NCBI GenBank assembly: GCA_001574975.1
Contig: KQ965843.1
Span: 76,353-140,352, forward strand
DNA length: 64,000 nucleotides
Reading direction: 5' to 3'
Source of the DNA: Gonapodya prolifera JEL478
Lineage: Eukaryota > Monoblepharomycota > Monoblepharidomycetes > Monoblepharidales > Gonapodyaceae
Shown: one piece after another, positions 35,298-48,300 of the stretch
How positions within the stretch are numbered: position 1 is the stretch's first letter
Layout: each line of letters opens with the position of its first letter
Notes under the pieces: generated by a model
Told to the model about the DNA's origin: nothing
Databases searched by the model: none
The model's input: the letters and a program-made list of their open reading frames with translations, nothing else
Made by a program: the position numbers and the translations under genes

Positions 35298-38200
35298 ATG
35301 AAATCGCAGCGCTACTTCCACAAGCTCATTGCCGCGGCTGAGACACTAGCGCACGGTCGAAGGAGCACTCTTTTGCGCAACACAGCATCCGCGCGACTCG
35401 ATGGTTCTGTCAGGGACAGTGCTTGTACTTCATTTTCACGGCATCTGGCCACAATCTCTTCGGCCACAACACCACAAAACGGACGATTCTGACAATCGGA
35501 GCACCAAGAAACGCTTGCCGAAGTCCCGGCGTTCCGATGGACCTCGCAGCCTTCCGAATCGTGCTGGAGTGAAGAAGAAACCGTCTCTCTTCGCTCCCAT
35601 TCCGTGCATCTCATTTTCCGAAGCAGAGCTGAATACTCTAAAACGCGATCGCATCAGGAGAGTCGGTGGATTGCCTGCGCCGTTGCAGAATCTTTCGAAA
35701 ACGATGGAGATTGGAACCAGGTCGAGAACGGACTTGGAGAAAGCCTGGGAAGGGGAATTTACGATGAAACCTCTTTTCTGAGCTGAGGGCAACAGTTCTA
35801 GTGTGCTTCCCGCATTGTTTCAGCGTATACGGCTATCCTGGACGATCGAGACGTCTCAGACCAATCTGCACATTCACACCTCTCTCGCGTCGACTTCACC
35901 GTCTTCACGGAAGTCTTTGCCTCGTCATTTCCCAAAGACACCCTCGGTGATGCCAAGAAGTCAGTCGAGATGGTTCGACGGGTTATGGCAGACATTTCCA
36001 TCATCTTTCGGGGAGCTCCCGACGCCAAGTGAGTAATAAGTAGACTTCATCGCCTACAGTTCAAACCAAGAGATTTATTTCTCACTCTGCCAGTCTTCAC
36101 GCCTCCGATTTTCAATCACTCATTCTCGCCCTACGAAACAACATTCGCACGACGAAGCCAGATGATGGAAATGGATTTTTGCGGGAAGCGGCAGCCTTTC
36201 TTCTGAAAATGGATGATTCTCATGTTTCACCCACCCTGCAAATCGTGTCCCACATATTGACTGGGCTAGGACAATGTCTCTAGGATGGCGCTTCAGAGAA
36301 GCAAGCCAGAGAGGCTTGGGGCCTCGCCGCTCATATTATGGATATGTCAGAAAAGTTTTCCGGCAAGATACAAGAGCGAATTGAGTGTGCTACATCCGGG
36401 TGCAGGTTCCACCTCGGCATTTCGATATCTACCGCATAAGTCAGCTTGGCGCCTCAAGCAACAGACACAGAGCATCTGGAAGATGTTTCCATTCCGGATT
36501 TGCTACTTTCGCCAACATCAAAGATCCCATCCTTTGCTTCGATGGACGGGCCACTCGACGCTACGTCTTTCATTACATTTTTGCGCGACGTGTACCGCTT
36601 TTACAGCATTAAACCTGACTCGAAGTCGTCTAACACTCTCATTCACCATATAGCTCGATGTGGCAGAGTTCAGTGGATCCCGGAACTGGTGGACGCTGCA
36701 GAGCATCTGATTGTTCAGAATAGTCACCAGCGATTGTCCCTCGACATCTATAGTGCTGCGCTCGTCGCTTATTGAACCAAGTGGAGTCTGTTGGAGCCTG
36801 GGACGTGGGCGAAAGTCAGTGGATGTATCGAACAATCTCTTCAAAGAGGAGGCAATTGCGCAATTGGGACGTATTGCAACGCACCTCATTGATAAGTGCT
36901 TGATGACGCACAGGAGCCCGTGCGAGGCGGTCATCAGCGCATGGATGGTGATTTTGTACCCAACAAGGGGGCAATTTTACGCCCCTGGAAAGCCTTGTGA
37001 TGCCACATCGTCCAAATTGTTTCACAATTGAATATTGAACGTGGGTTCATTCATAAAGCCACCATGTTTGGAAATCCTGGTCAACATTTGTTGACCAGAC
37101 CCCCCAATCACGACGAAGCTTGAAGACAATGCTGCAGCTTCCTACTCTCTGTGCTGCTGTTCTTAACTCTTCACGAATCCTGAAACAACTTTGCGTATCG
37201 TGGGAGAGTCTGCAGATGCAATCCGCTCACGCTCACCTGAAATCTAAACTGTTAGTATATCTTTCGTTTTCAGTTGTACAAAAGCACTTGGCAGCTGTTT
37301 CATTTGCGGCAGGATTTGGAAGGGAGCGAGTTATCACTCCACGTATGGCACGACGTGTGGCCTTCAAATGCCAATTGAACTGGATGTTTCTTTGGAGTTG
37401 CAAGAATGGCAAACATTGTTTGAGCGCTTTGGATTTGGAGAAATTGGATATGGTAACAGGGGCCGACGACATGCGGTGTAGCTCAGAGCGCTTCGTGTTT
37501 ATACTTTTGTAGCTGACAAAGCTGAGCAACTATTTTGGGAATTCACTCCGGAGAACCAAGGAGCTCCTGACTGGATTTCGCTTGTGTTATTTGGTGGAGG
37601 GATTTACCGAGCAAATGAGGCGAGAAGATGTTGTTCGCATCTTTGATGAGGCATATTGGACTGCACTTTAACTACCTCCAGGCAATGTTAGTTTCACGAT
37701 CCATGTGAGAAATTTTTTATTCTACCTTTACTTGAACGCGCTTTTAAATGTTGGTTTGCCATGGGATCGCACAGTGCAGCACCCGTACAATGTGGCAAAT
37801 GAACTCTCAGAAATCGATCCTGATGCCAAAGCCGTCTTGCGAGACTTCTACAATTATGACGCTGCATCGGCCTTGACTGCTGGGGAGCAACATTCGATCA
37901 TATCAAATGTTACACTGGATGGCATTGCAAAAACGCTTCGTTTGATGGATGATATTTCATGCACCGATGTTGGATTACCAAAAACATTCCACCTTGCTGA
38001 TATTTGGTGGTTCTTACAGGTCTTATGCGTGAAGGTTTAACGGAGGTTGTATCCAGAGCGCAAAGCATTGTTGTCAATGTCCCTATACTTGCGCTTGATT
38101 CTAACGCTTTGGATACGCTTCGCTCGGATTCATCGGTCAAACTTGCATTTCAAATCTCCAAGGACAGCTCCTATCTTGCTATTGCAATGGCGAAAGTTGG

Positions 38201-39152
38201 ACTTGTTTCTCGCGCTCTGACAATTATTGAAACAGTCACAAACACACTTGGTCTTCGCATACTCCCAATGGCCCTCACAATTGTGTTCCGCTCTGCTGAA
38301 AATGGCTCCGCTGAAGACCAGGCTAAAGCTCTAGACCTATTTAAGGCATTACGGAGCTGGGGATATCAGTGGAGCACCTTCTATTTACACGAATGTGATG
38401 CGTATCTACGCACGTCTTGATAACATGGAAGGCGTTCTCTCCATGCTCAAAGCCATGTTTCTAGATGGACGTGAGATCGAGGAACCCCAATTCAAAACCC
38501 TCTTAACCGCAATGGTAAAATCTGCTGATAAGGACCGAATGCAACTTGTCCTTTCTTTCAAGTCAAAAAGTGCAGACTTCAAAGAAAGAAGTCTCAGTCA
38601 TGGTACGTTGTTGCTCAATTGTACTCGAGGCTTGGGATGTGGAAGAACGTTTTGAGTCTCTGGGACGAGATGACGCATCGGTTTCGCAAAGGCAATGGTT
38701 TTCATGTGAATGGCCAACTGGCATCAGCAGTGCTGGATTCACTTGGAATTAATTCGAGACCCAAGGACTTCACTGAGTTTTTGGGAACACTTAGGCTCTG
38801 TTTTTCCCGAGCTTCTTCAGAATGAAAACGTGTGGAATTCTCCCTTAGAAGGACTGCTTTGGAAATGTTGACCAAGCTGCTGACCTCATCCTCAGAGATA
38901 TGCCAACCTCTGGTGTTCGCCGTCTCCTAAAACGGTCGTGGTATTTTTGAACCCACTTCTTGCAACTCACTGTGGGAAAGTAAAAACATTCCCGACATGA
39001 TTCGAAGGGTTTGGACCTGGTGTGAGCAAACTGGCAAACAGGACACCGTTCGAAGAGTTGTGAGACAAATTGAGCAAACCAGCCCTCGTTTCGCCTTCAA
39101 AAGGCTACGCATAGCACTCTCCGCTGTTTTCTTTGACAAGTATGATGGTTAA
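35298..39152 (+). pseudogene. Wrecked PPR-type (pentatricopeptide) gene
   Basis: Protein-like pieces run for almost 4 kb on the plus strand but keep changing frame. It opens MKSQRYFHKLIAAAETLAHG near 35298, has VFTEVFASSFPKDTLGDAKK (~35900), SDFQSLILALRNNIRTTKPD (~36110), an in-frame TAG inside LGQCL*DGASEKQ (~36280), ATSFITFLRDVYRFYSIKPD (~36560), then LDLFKALRSWGYQWSTFYLH (~38335) and, one base out of register at about 38396, MRIYARLDNMEGVLSMLKAM. This is the 35-residue helical-pair spacing of PPR proteins, which bind organellar RNA. Another frame change precedes VAQLYSRLGMWKNVLSLWDE (~38610). The tail is MIRRVWTWCEQTGKQ ... FFDKYDG. At least five breaks cannot all be introns, so I call it a decayed mitochondrial RNA-factor gene. 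Confidence 0.6.
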
Positions 39153-39435
39153 AAATATGACGGAAAGCTTTGATCTGTAGAATACTCCGGCAGACTCAGT
39201 CTTCGTACTAGTTTTTCGAGCAATCTTCGAACTTTAGGGGGCGACAACGAGAGCTCTAAAACTTCCATAATAATTGATCCTTCCAGGAGCCAAGAGACGT
39301 ATCATTCGTGATCGAAAGACAGCAGACACACAACAGTCTGATAACTTAGAAGTTACTATTGTACGGATATAAATTACATTTAAAGCTCATCATTATGGTC
39401 GGTCTACTTAGGCCATGTACTGTTTCTTGATGCGC

Positions 39436-41997
39436 TTACCCAATGCTCCTCCTATGCTCCACCCTCTGATCCGCCCGGTACGGCCGCCTCTGATCCGCCA
39501 TTCCCAGCCCGCTGGTAGGCCTTGACGGCGGGCTATTCGGAGGTTCCAGCTGCCTGTACCCCGGCGGACCCGCGACGTCCAGCACGTCCGTGCGGCCACT
39601 GGGCGCTGCTGCGGTGACGACTGTGCGGATTGTGCCTTGGTCACCGAACGCGAGCGGGCGAGAAAAGTCGTTGGGGCGAGATGACGCGGCGGATGGAGGG
39701 GGTGGCGCCGTGGAGAGGTGCGACATGGGAACGAGCCCCCGATGGCCGTTTCGCATGTTGACCGCCTGGAGGTGCATCGAGACAGAGTGAGCTGACAGGC
39801 TCGCCTTCCTGCAACGGAACAAAGATCAAGAGACCCACCTGCGCCCACCCGTCCGCGAAGCGCTGCTCCACCAAGACCTCATCTCCCTTTCCAAAAGACA
39901 GCTCGTCCGCCTGTCGTGCAGTGAACGCCGCCAAAGCGATCAGCACGGTGTTGTCCGACCCGATGTTGGGTGAAACTGGGGCCGGCGGGAGCGGCAGCGC
40001 CGAGGCTCCACGTTTGGCTTTGGGAAGCGGCGATGGGCTTGGTACAAGTGCAACTGCGGGTGCAGCCGCTTGGGCGGCCGCCACTGTTCGCAAGGCACGA
40101 CCGTCGCCAGCAGTGGTAGGACCAGGTGATAGTGGCGTCAAAGGCGGTGTGGCAATACCCGACGTACCAGCGCCACCCGCATTACTTGCCAGCGCCCGCT
40201 CCAATTCAGCCATACGGGCACTCAACCTGTCACACTCCGCCCGGGCCCTATCCGCCTCCGCCCGCGCAATCCGCCACCCCTCGCCGAGTCTGACCCGCTC
40301 GGCTCTCAGCTCTTCTTCCACTTGGCGAACCCTGGTCCGTGCTTGCTGTAGCGCGTGCGCGTCCCCGGGCATTGGAGCCCCCGACGCTGCGCGGGAGAGG
40401 TGCGAGTCGATGTTGTCCGAGAAGGTCCGGTCCCGGAGTTGAGCCGAACGGGCGCGGGCTCGGGAGGATACTTGCGCTCCGCGGGTAAGTAGGAGACGGA
40501 TGATTGGGAGGGACGGGGGTGGGAGGGGGGCGAGGGTGAAGCAAGTCGATGCGGTGGTTGGTGATACGAGGCGGATGTCGGACCCCGGGGGTGACATGCC
40601 TAATCTGGGGTTTTCTGAGGACGGCGTGGAGTAAGTGATGAATTCGGTTTGGGTGGTCGAGGAGGGGGATGTGATGAAGGGGGTTCGGAGGGCGACGTCG
40701 ATGATTGAAGGGAAGCTGTAGGTGAGGAGCCAGCTGCGGNGGGGGGAAAGCGAGACAAACTGAAGGTTGAGGGATGTGAATGAAGGCGTGAGCTTGTGAC
40801 ACGTACCGAGATTGGTTCCAGGTGTCTATAGACCACGAATTGGAGAAGTTCGCAATCTTCCACCCGACCTCCTGGTGAACGTCACAACCTTCACAGGCAC
40901 CAAAACCACGGTAACACACCAAAATCTCAGAAAAACGCTCGGTGGTTCACTCACCTCGTTCCAGGAGCATCTGGACCGCATCACCCATCCCCATGATCAC
41001 CGCCATCACCAACGCGGACTCGCCCAGTGCCGTATCAGTCACCACGCCAAGTCCAGGCACATTGACCGTGATAGTAACCCGTTTCCTCGTGTTGGGGTCG
41101 GCGCCCTGTGCGAGACACTGAGCAACAAGGTCCGGCCTGCGGGACTCGATGGCTTCGATCAGGAGGGGTTGCTGAAACGAGCTGCTTCCTCCTCGGGGCA
41201 GTGTCGAGTTTGATGATGATCCAGTACTGCGAACGGAGAGCGCGATGCTGGCCGGGCTGGCCACTCCCGGGAACAAAGCCGCCAGAGTAGGGTTCCCGAG
41301 CTTCCTGACCCGTTCCGCCGCCATCGGGGTGATTTTGGCACCTCTGTCGAGCAGCAGCTTTACCATAGCAGGGTCGGGCGAGATTTTACCCAGGTCGAAG
41401 GCCTGCTTCATCGTTGTCGGGTTGCCCACGATGGGGAACCCGTCCTTATTGAGGGCCAGGCGGCCATCGTCGGCAGTGACCTGGGCAAGGAGGGTTGGGT
41501 CGATAGAGGCGCCGGGAGGGGAGGTGATGGTGAAGCTGCCCAGAGATAGGTCGAGGATGGAGGGGAACTGGAACCGGAGGAACCACCGTCGCTGATCCCA
41601 TGTCTTCGAGGTCCACGATTGAGTCCAGTTGGGAACACGCCACTCAATTTCTTCATTGATGCGTGCGCCTGCCGAGTGCCGACCCCAAAATAAATGGCCG
41701 CGAAAGGTCGCCAAGACGTCAACGTCAACTTTGCATCATTCCGTAACCGCAGACCTGGCACCCACCCGCGTGAACCAACTCCCCCGCGATGTCGGTCCTC
41801 CCATACAGCACCGCAAGCGCCAGGGCCGGTTCCGCCAGCCACGAGTCCGACCGCGAGTCCGCGAACCCGATCCTTGCCTGGAGAGTCACCTTCTTTCTAG
41901 CGTTGGGGTTGGCCCGTTTCCGCAGCAGGTTCTGCACGACGGCCAAGTCACGCCGTTCGATGGCTTCGATGAGGTGCACATCCGGCGGTGCCGACAT
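39436..41997 (-). CDS. Ankyrin/coiled-coil/SH3 adaptor protein (family member B, duplicated ankyrin module)
   Basis: Five exons, 41997-41766, 41668-40955, 40888-40807, 40733-39839 and 39765-39436, total 2253 nt and 750 residues. It starts MSAPPDVHLIEAIERRDLAV. Module 1 has LALAVLYGRTDIAGELVHAG, KTWDQRRWFLRFQFPSILDL and MVKLLLDRGAKITPMAAERV. Module 2 repeats the plan: LLIEAIESRRPDLVAQCLAQ, LVMAVIMGMGDAVQMLLERG, DTWNQSRWLLTYSFPSIIDV and IIRLLLTRGAQVSSRARARS. Then comes a coiled coil of Arg/Glu/Ala (QVEEELRAERVRLGEGWRIA), a Pro-rich spacer, and an SH3 split by an intron after DGWAQ (FTARQADELSFGKGDEVLVE; then GHRGLVPMSHL). An ambiguous base n at 40740 sits seven bases inside the intron before exon 4 and does not affect coding. 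The TW.Q.RW motif is shared with the paralogue at 33568. Likely a scaffold protein. Confidence 0.88.
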
Positions 41998-42116
41998 GGG
42001 GGATGGGACGGGGGGGAACTGTTGCCGGATGGGTGGGTTTTTCGATGGTGAGGACACCGCCCCCTCCGGCTCGTATCATTGCGCCTCACTAGTTATATGA
42101 TTGTATAAAACTATCC

Positions 42117-42565
42117 CTACGCAGCAGCACCCAACAACCGCTCCGCGCCTCTCGTCTGCAACCACTCGTACAAAATTTCTCCCTCTGGCGACATGGGTCC
42201 ATCATTCGCTCGAGCTTTGACGCGCTCGATGTACTCCCCGTGCGCTTTGTGGACCGAGAGGCCGCGAATGAAGACGCGGTGGAAGTGCGAGAAACAGAAG
42301 CGGCAGATGGTGACTACGGGCTGAAAGGACGATTGGAAAACGGCCGAGCGGGGAAATTATCTATGAAATTCTCACCATTAGCCCGCCGAGAGCTCCTACA
42401 AACATTTTCCGCTACGTAAAATTGGCACATCAATGATGACGAGTCAAGTATCATACGAAACAAAATGCAGCCCAGACTTACGGGTTTGGTCTGTTCGCAC
42501 ACCTCGCAGCTCGTGACGCACTTGGTCGGCCAACAGAGGTAATAAATGTAGTCCAAAAACCTCAT
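42117..42565 (-). CDS. Small protein with two CxxC pairs
   Basis: Two exons, 42565-42482 and 42320-42117, give 95 residues. It starts MRFLDYIYYLCWPTKC and has CEVC before and CRFC after the intron, 12 residues apart, a likely single zinc site. The rest is helical and charged (HRVFIRGLSVHKAHGEYIER, then EGEILYEWLQTRGAERLLGA). I do not recognise the family. The intron is 161 nt with gtaagt and tttcag ends. It lies between the SH3 adaptor gene and the phosphatase gene, divergent from the latter. Confidence 0.6.
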
Positions 42566-42820
42566 TTCTGGCTCGGAGCGCGGGTCAGTGGCCACCGCTT
42601 AAGACGTCTGGGATTTGCCGAAGTGCGGCCACGTATTTCTGCCACTTTGAACGATCGTTCACCCGGTACGGCAGTCGGCAGTATCGAGATGCTTGATGCA
42701 ATCACGATGATTGTTCAAAGCGTCTATCATGCATTGTAGAGATGGAGTTTGCTGACATCCGTCTGTGGCCTTGGCGAGGGTACACCACCCTTCTTCAACA
42801 ATCCTTCACCCAAACCACCA

Positions 42821-43394
42821 ATGCAACCCAAAACATCCCTCACAAACCCAATCCTCGTCGACTCCCTCTCTCACCCATCCTTCCCTCTCCATTCCCGCCT
42901 GGGCCTTACATTCGCTCCCGGGAAGAAACAACGAACATCCGTGACAGGCGGACCGCGACCTTGCGACTGACTTGGCAAGGTTGAAAGCCCACTATGGCGT
43001 GGCATTGCTGGTGTCCTTGGTGGAGGATGGGGCGTTCCGGGCGCTGAGGATGGAGGATTTGGGCGAACGGTGCGATGCGGAGGGGATTGCGTTGTACCGC
43101 CATCCCATTAGGGACGGCTTCGTCCCGACAGGCATGTCGTCCTTCCGGGCGCTCATCGCTACTATCGTGAACCTCCTCCGAGACTCCGAGGACACAACCG
43201 TCGTGGTGCACTGTAAAGGCGGACTGGGCCGGACAGGGCTCGTCGCCGCGTGTGCTGTTGTTGCGGTGTCGGACGGTACTGTGGGGGCAGAAGAGGCGAT
43301 TGGGATAGTGAGAAAGGCGAGGAAGGGTGCGTTGGAGGTTAAGAGGCAGGAGGTGTTCGTGCGGGAGTTTGTGGAAGATTGGAAGGGGGTGTAG
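42821..43394 (+). CDS. CDKN3-like dual-specificity protein phosphatase, with an apparent one-base frameshift
   Basis: Cyclin-dependent-kinase-associated phosphatases remove threonine phosphate from the CDK activation loop. From ATG 42821 the frame gives RLGLTFAPGKKQRTSVTGG, a typical opening of this family. At about 42949-42953 the conserved RDLATDLARLKAHYGV resumes one base out of register. No intron fits, since the gap is a single nucleotide. The rest is intact: LLVSLVEDGAFRALRMEDLG, YRHPIRDGFVPTG, and the catalytic loop VVVHCKGGLGRTGLVAAC (Cys nucleophile and Arg in place). The upstream general-acid region is IRDG, where the family has an aspartate. About 190 residues overall, as expected. 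The shift is either an assembly error or a recent lesion. Confidence 0.72.
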
Positions 43395-43556
43395 GAAAGA
43401 GCAACGAAGAACAGTAGAATAAATTGCTATTCCTTTGTTTAACGATTGAACTGCAACGCGCCACGTCGAATTTTTGACCCGGAAGAGGCCTAAGCGATTG
43501 GCCACAGTCCCATCCAAGTGATTCAACCGAGTCGTTCAACCACCCGCAACGCGGCG

Positions 43557-45064
43557 ATGATTGGTGAAACCAAGGACGTGGACAGCACAAGGGAGTGCGT
43601 TGTGTGTCGGGACGATAAGGATGTGAGTCCGCCGCTGCCAACTACCCAAGAAAAACGCTCACATAACCGCGTTTGCGGTTTCGGTCGAACGTCCTGGACT
43701 TGACAGTCCGCTGATTTTCCAGTGGAACCAATCACGTCGGCTTGCAAGGTGTGTGTCCGCCCGTTCCCCCACCGGCCGTTTATGTGCAGCTCTTCCGAGC
43801 GCCGGCAATTTTACCCATTTTGGGTCCCCCCCACACCCCACACCCCCGGCAGCATCCCAACACTATCTGCTCCGACTGTATACGGCAGTACATTGAGCAT
43901 GAAGTAACGCAGGGAGGGCGGGCGAGCCCGCTCATCAAGTGTCCTGTGGACAAGTGCGGGCAGAGGATGAAGTTTGGGGATGGTGGGTGGGAATGTCTCC
44001 TCGTCGTGTGCTTGCCCCCATGCCCACCCACGGATGACATCTTATTATCGACTTCCTTCCGTCGGCTGACATCTGACGGGCGGCGTCTCCAGTCAAACGA
44101 CTGGCGACCGTTGAAACCTTCGACACATTCGCCGACCTGGTCCTCGTGGACGCCGCACGGTGCTTGCCCAATTTTCGGTGGTGCATTAATCCCGAGTGTA
44201 AGGGAGGACAGGGTGAGCATAGTTTGACAGTGGCGATATGCATTTCATGAAATGATCATTGACATGTTCGATGGACGACGATTGGAAGAGCACCACGGCG
44301 GCCGCAAACACCCCCAAATCCGATGTCGAAATTGCAATCGGGAGTACTGCTTCAACCACGGCGGAGCGTGGCACGGGTATGTTTAGCTTGACGTTGAACC
44401 TGTGATCCGCGCCACTTATAACAGCCGGACTGTCGAATCGGTACCAGGGGACTCACATGCAAAGACTACGACGAGACACTGGGGGATAGCGAGAAGGCGA
44501 GCGGGCGGTATCTTCACAGGTGCGTGTGCCGGCCAAATGAAGTTATTGTTTATACAACGGCCGTGACTGATAAGCTGCCACCCACGATCTCACAGGAACG
44601 CCAAAGAATGCCCAATGTGCAAGAAGAAGATCGAGAAGGACGGGTGAGAGTCCCGGCTCGCAATATTCGACAGCCGTTCGTCCCGTGCAACTGACCAACC
44701 TGATCCCCACGTCGACCTCCAGAGGATGCAGCCACATGACATGCTCTATCTACGCCGGAGGGTGTGGTGGCGAGTTTTGCTGGTGAGTCTCCTCTCCCTT
44801 TGTTCCCTCCTCTGCTTTCCCTCCCAACGTCCGACGAACAACCCACGCCCTGCTGCCGACGTATAGGGAATGTCTCACCCCGTACTCAATCATCAACGAG
44901 CAGGGGTCGCAGGGCCACCGGATCACAGTGAGTCGGGAACCTGCGACCTGCCGCGCTCTTCCTTTCGCCGGAGCTAAACATTTCAACGTCCCCTAACTTA
45001 GTGCCCACTGTACCACGTACCGCGACCCCGCCTACGACTGCGTGACCGGTGCACGATCTTGTGA
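43557..45064 (+). CDS. RBR (RING-between-RING) E3 ubiquitin ligase
   Basis: RBR ligases pass ubiquitin through a catalytic cysteine in RING2. Ten exons: 43557-43622, 43723-43748, 43853-43982, 44093-44212, 44289-44376, 44448-44519, 44596-44643, 44723-44782, 44867-44927 and 45002-45064. RING1: CVVCRDDKD, EPITSACK, HPNTICSDC, then CPVDKCG. IBR: CLPNFRWCINPECKGGQ, CRNCNREYCFNH, WHGGLTC. RING2: CPMCKKKIEKDGGCSHMTC, CGGEFCWEC. In RING2 the catalytic Cys position (GCSHMTC, C-terminal cysteine) is present. It ends soon after, so it is a compact ~244-residue ligase with no extra domain. Exons 2 to 10 join in phase; exon 1 to exon 2 is one base short, and no splice alternative repairs it. I treat this as a likely indel. 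Substrate unknown. Confidence 0.85.
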
Positions 45065-45369
45065 GAGCTCGGGAGCGGACTTGGACATGTGTGGGATGGG
45101 AAGAGTGGCGGTGCGGGGATCTCACGTTTGTGGGAAAGGACGTCTTTAGACTCTCGCGACGATTTGGACATGAGACCACTGACTTTAGACGACTACCCCT
45201 GACTGAGCGACTCTGCCGTCCTCACCGTGACGTCGCCTTTTGGTTTCAATAGTTGTGTAATATATGGCGCAATATACCTTAAATTGTGACGTTTTATCCA
45301 GTAAAGGATCTTTTCCAACCCCAATCACGCTCCGAACCCCCTCGCCCCGTTGATGCACCCTGCGCGGTG

Positions 45370-48300
45370 ATGTCGATCCATCCAAGTACGTCTGATGGCC
45401 ATCTGCGGTACCTTTTCCCCTTCTCCTTCTCCTTCCGACTAACAACCCCTCCGCCCTCCACCCTCGCCCTCACCCTCAGACCTTTCCGACCTCGAGGTCT
45501 TCCGCCCGCCAGAGACAGAGAACGACGGCGATGACTGGACGGTCGTGAACCCGCTGCGGCGATTGGCGAGTAAACCGTTCGGGGATCATGTCCGCGATGT
45601 GGGCGAGGCCGTGCAGAGGCTCTTGCCCGTGCTAGTATGGGGGAGGGCGTATGTTGGGAAGGAGTGGAGGTGAGCGAGAGGCGCCGAGGGGGGGAGGGGG
45701 GTGACAGTGGGTGGTTGACTGAAACGAGCCGCTTTTGCAGACAAAAGTTTGGTGGCGATTTGGGAGCTGGACTTGGGATCGGAATCATGATTGTGCCTCA
45801 GTGTCTGGTGAGCCACCGTCGTCTTCTGTCGCTTATGGCCTCCTTACCGGCTTTTGAAAATGTCCATCGTTGTAAGGCATACGCATCCCTCGCGGGACTC
45901 CCACCGATTTACGGACTGTATTCAGTCATTGGTGCGTCCAACCCCTCTCTCTCCTCTCGTCTGTTTTGATGATGCGCGCGGAGCAGTTGGTAACCGTATC
46001 GTCTCGCCTTCCCCCTTCAGTGCCCAAAATCATTTACTTCTTCCTGGGCACGTCCCACGAAATGTCGCTCGGTCCCGTTGCCGTCAAGTGCGTCTAATCC
46101 AGGGGGAAGGAGTTTCGAGCGACGGAGGCCGGAGGCTGAAGCAGGGCCTCCCCATGGCACATACCACTAACCCCGCATGTGCCTTCTAAATATTCCCCTC
46201 TCTAGCTCCCTCCTCCTATCCTCAACCCTCCGCACCATCATCGACCCCTCCAACACCGCCGCGTACGTGTCGGCCGCCATCACCACGGGATTTCTCACGG
46301 GTATCTTCCTGGTGCTCATGTGGGCGCTCAGGATCGGGTACTTTATGAGCTTTGTTTCGCCTGCCGTCATGACGGTTAGTCGGTTCCACCGGGCCTCCGA
46401 CACCCCCTCGCGAGCACCGTGAACATGCATGCTAACCTGTCACCACCGCACCTTAGGGCTTTATCTCCGCAACCGAGATCCTCATCGCCTTCTCCCAGCT
46501 GGAAACCCTTCTGGGCTTTCACACCGAATACTCCGAGTACCTCCTGCCCAAACTCGCCAACACTCTCAACTCCATTTCCGAAACCCAACCGCTCTCCCTC
46601 GCGGTCGGTTTCGGCACAATGGCGCTGCTCGAGGTGCACTCGCGCCTGCAAAAGGCCCACCGGCCAACGATATTCTCCCGCGCCGCAAAAATCGTCCCAC
46701 CCGCGCTGCTCGTCCTAATCGTCGGAATGCTCGTCGGGTACTACGCGACCCAAACGGGTATCCCTTCCACCTCCCTCTCCCTCGTCGGCGTCGTCCCGTC
46801 AGGCCTTCCCCACATCGTGCCCCCCGAACTCTCCCGCGACTCCGTTCGGCAACTCATTTTACCCTCCATCTCGTTGGCGCTGTTGGGGTACATGCAGACG
46901 GTCAGCGTGGCGATAAAGTTCGCCGAAAAGGGTGGGTACAGAGTCGATATCAACCAGGAGTTGCTGGCGCTCGGGGCGTGTCATGTCGGGGCGGCGTTTA
47001 CTCAGGCGATGGTGAGTAGAGAGTGCGCTTTCATGCTTGCGAAGGTGTTCGTGATGTGAAGGTTTCACCGTTGCGTTCTGAAGGACGTTTGTGGATCGTT
47101 CTCGCGAACGGCCGTCAACTCCGCCAACGGGGCAAAGTCGCAAGTGTCCAGTCTCTTCAGCGCGCTCGTGGTCATCGCGGCTCTGTCGTTTGCAACACCG
47201 CTCTTCTCATACAGTAAGTTTTCGATGTACTAATCGTACTCGAACCGCGCTAGCAAACAATCGACACATGTCCCGCCATGATCAGTCCCTCAGCCTACCC
47301 TCGCCGCAATCGTTGTGCACGCCGTCATTAAAATGTTCGAGCTGGACTCGCTGAGGAAACTTAAGCGGACCAAGAAGCGAGACTACCAGGTCGCACTTGT
47401 TACGCTTGCGCTTACCGTTCTCGTACGTTCTGCCAATCTCCCCCTCCTCTCGCTTAGAATTGCAATCTTGATGTCTCCCCCCCACCCCAGACAACCTCGC
47501 AACTCGGCCTCATCGCCGGCGTGCTCATCTCTCTCTTCCTCATCCTCAGCCGAGCCGCGCACCCCACATCCGTCACGCTCGGTCGGATCGACCACACCAC
47601 CACCTCCCCAACCTCCCTCCGCCCGACGGCGGCGCCCCCGCCCATCAAAGCGTCCCCACCCGAATACGGAACCTTCCGTAACATCGAGCGATACCGAGAC
47701 GCGCGCCAGTTCGAGGGCGTGCTGGTGTGGCGGTTCGATGCCGAGTTGTGGTTTGCGAATGCGGAGTATTTCAAGGAGGCAGCGTATGGTGGGTTGTTTT
47801 TTCTTGCTAGCCCGGTGAATGTGATCCGGTACAGAGTGAACTGATCTTCACAACCCCTACTCTGCATCTCTGCTACATTGCAACGCCTTCGACAACTAGC
47901 CGCCATCCAAGCGCGCCGTGCATCTCCCTTCCACGATGTCGCATCAGGCGGCGTACTCGTTCCATCCGGGACAGGTTCCGATAACCGAAGTCCCACAAAC
48001 CAATCTGGTCAAGTCTTCTCATTCCTATCCGCAGAGGCTGCAACGCGAAAGGACGATGACGCCACTGTGCGGAGGAGAGGCAAGCATCCAACCGGCGAGG
48101 ACAGTAAGAGCGCTGTTGGGGGAGATAAGGCGCCCTTGTTGGGAAGCACAAAGGCGGAGGCGGGCGAAGTGATCAGAGTGTTCATTCTGGACATGTCATC
48201 GATCAATGGTGAGTGAACCTTGTGATTGAAGTGAGCGCTGCCTGAAACTGAAACCCTGGGTCTTTAGATTGCGACACCGCCGGCGCCGAGGCGCTCCTGG

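Noticed and set aside
40947-41714. Long frame treated as a separate gene
   Set aside because: It is exon 2 of the ankyrin/SH3 gene 39436-41997; its ends fall at good splice sites with matching phase.
46429-47019. 196-codon Arg/Pro-rich frame inside the SulP gene
   Set aside because: Out-of-frame shadow; the SulP helices are read in another frame of the same strand.
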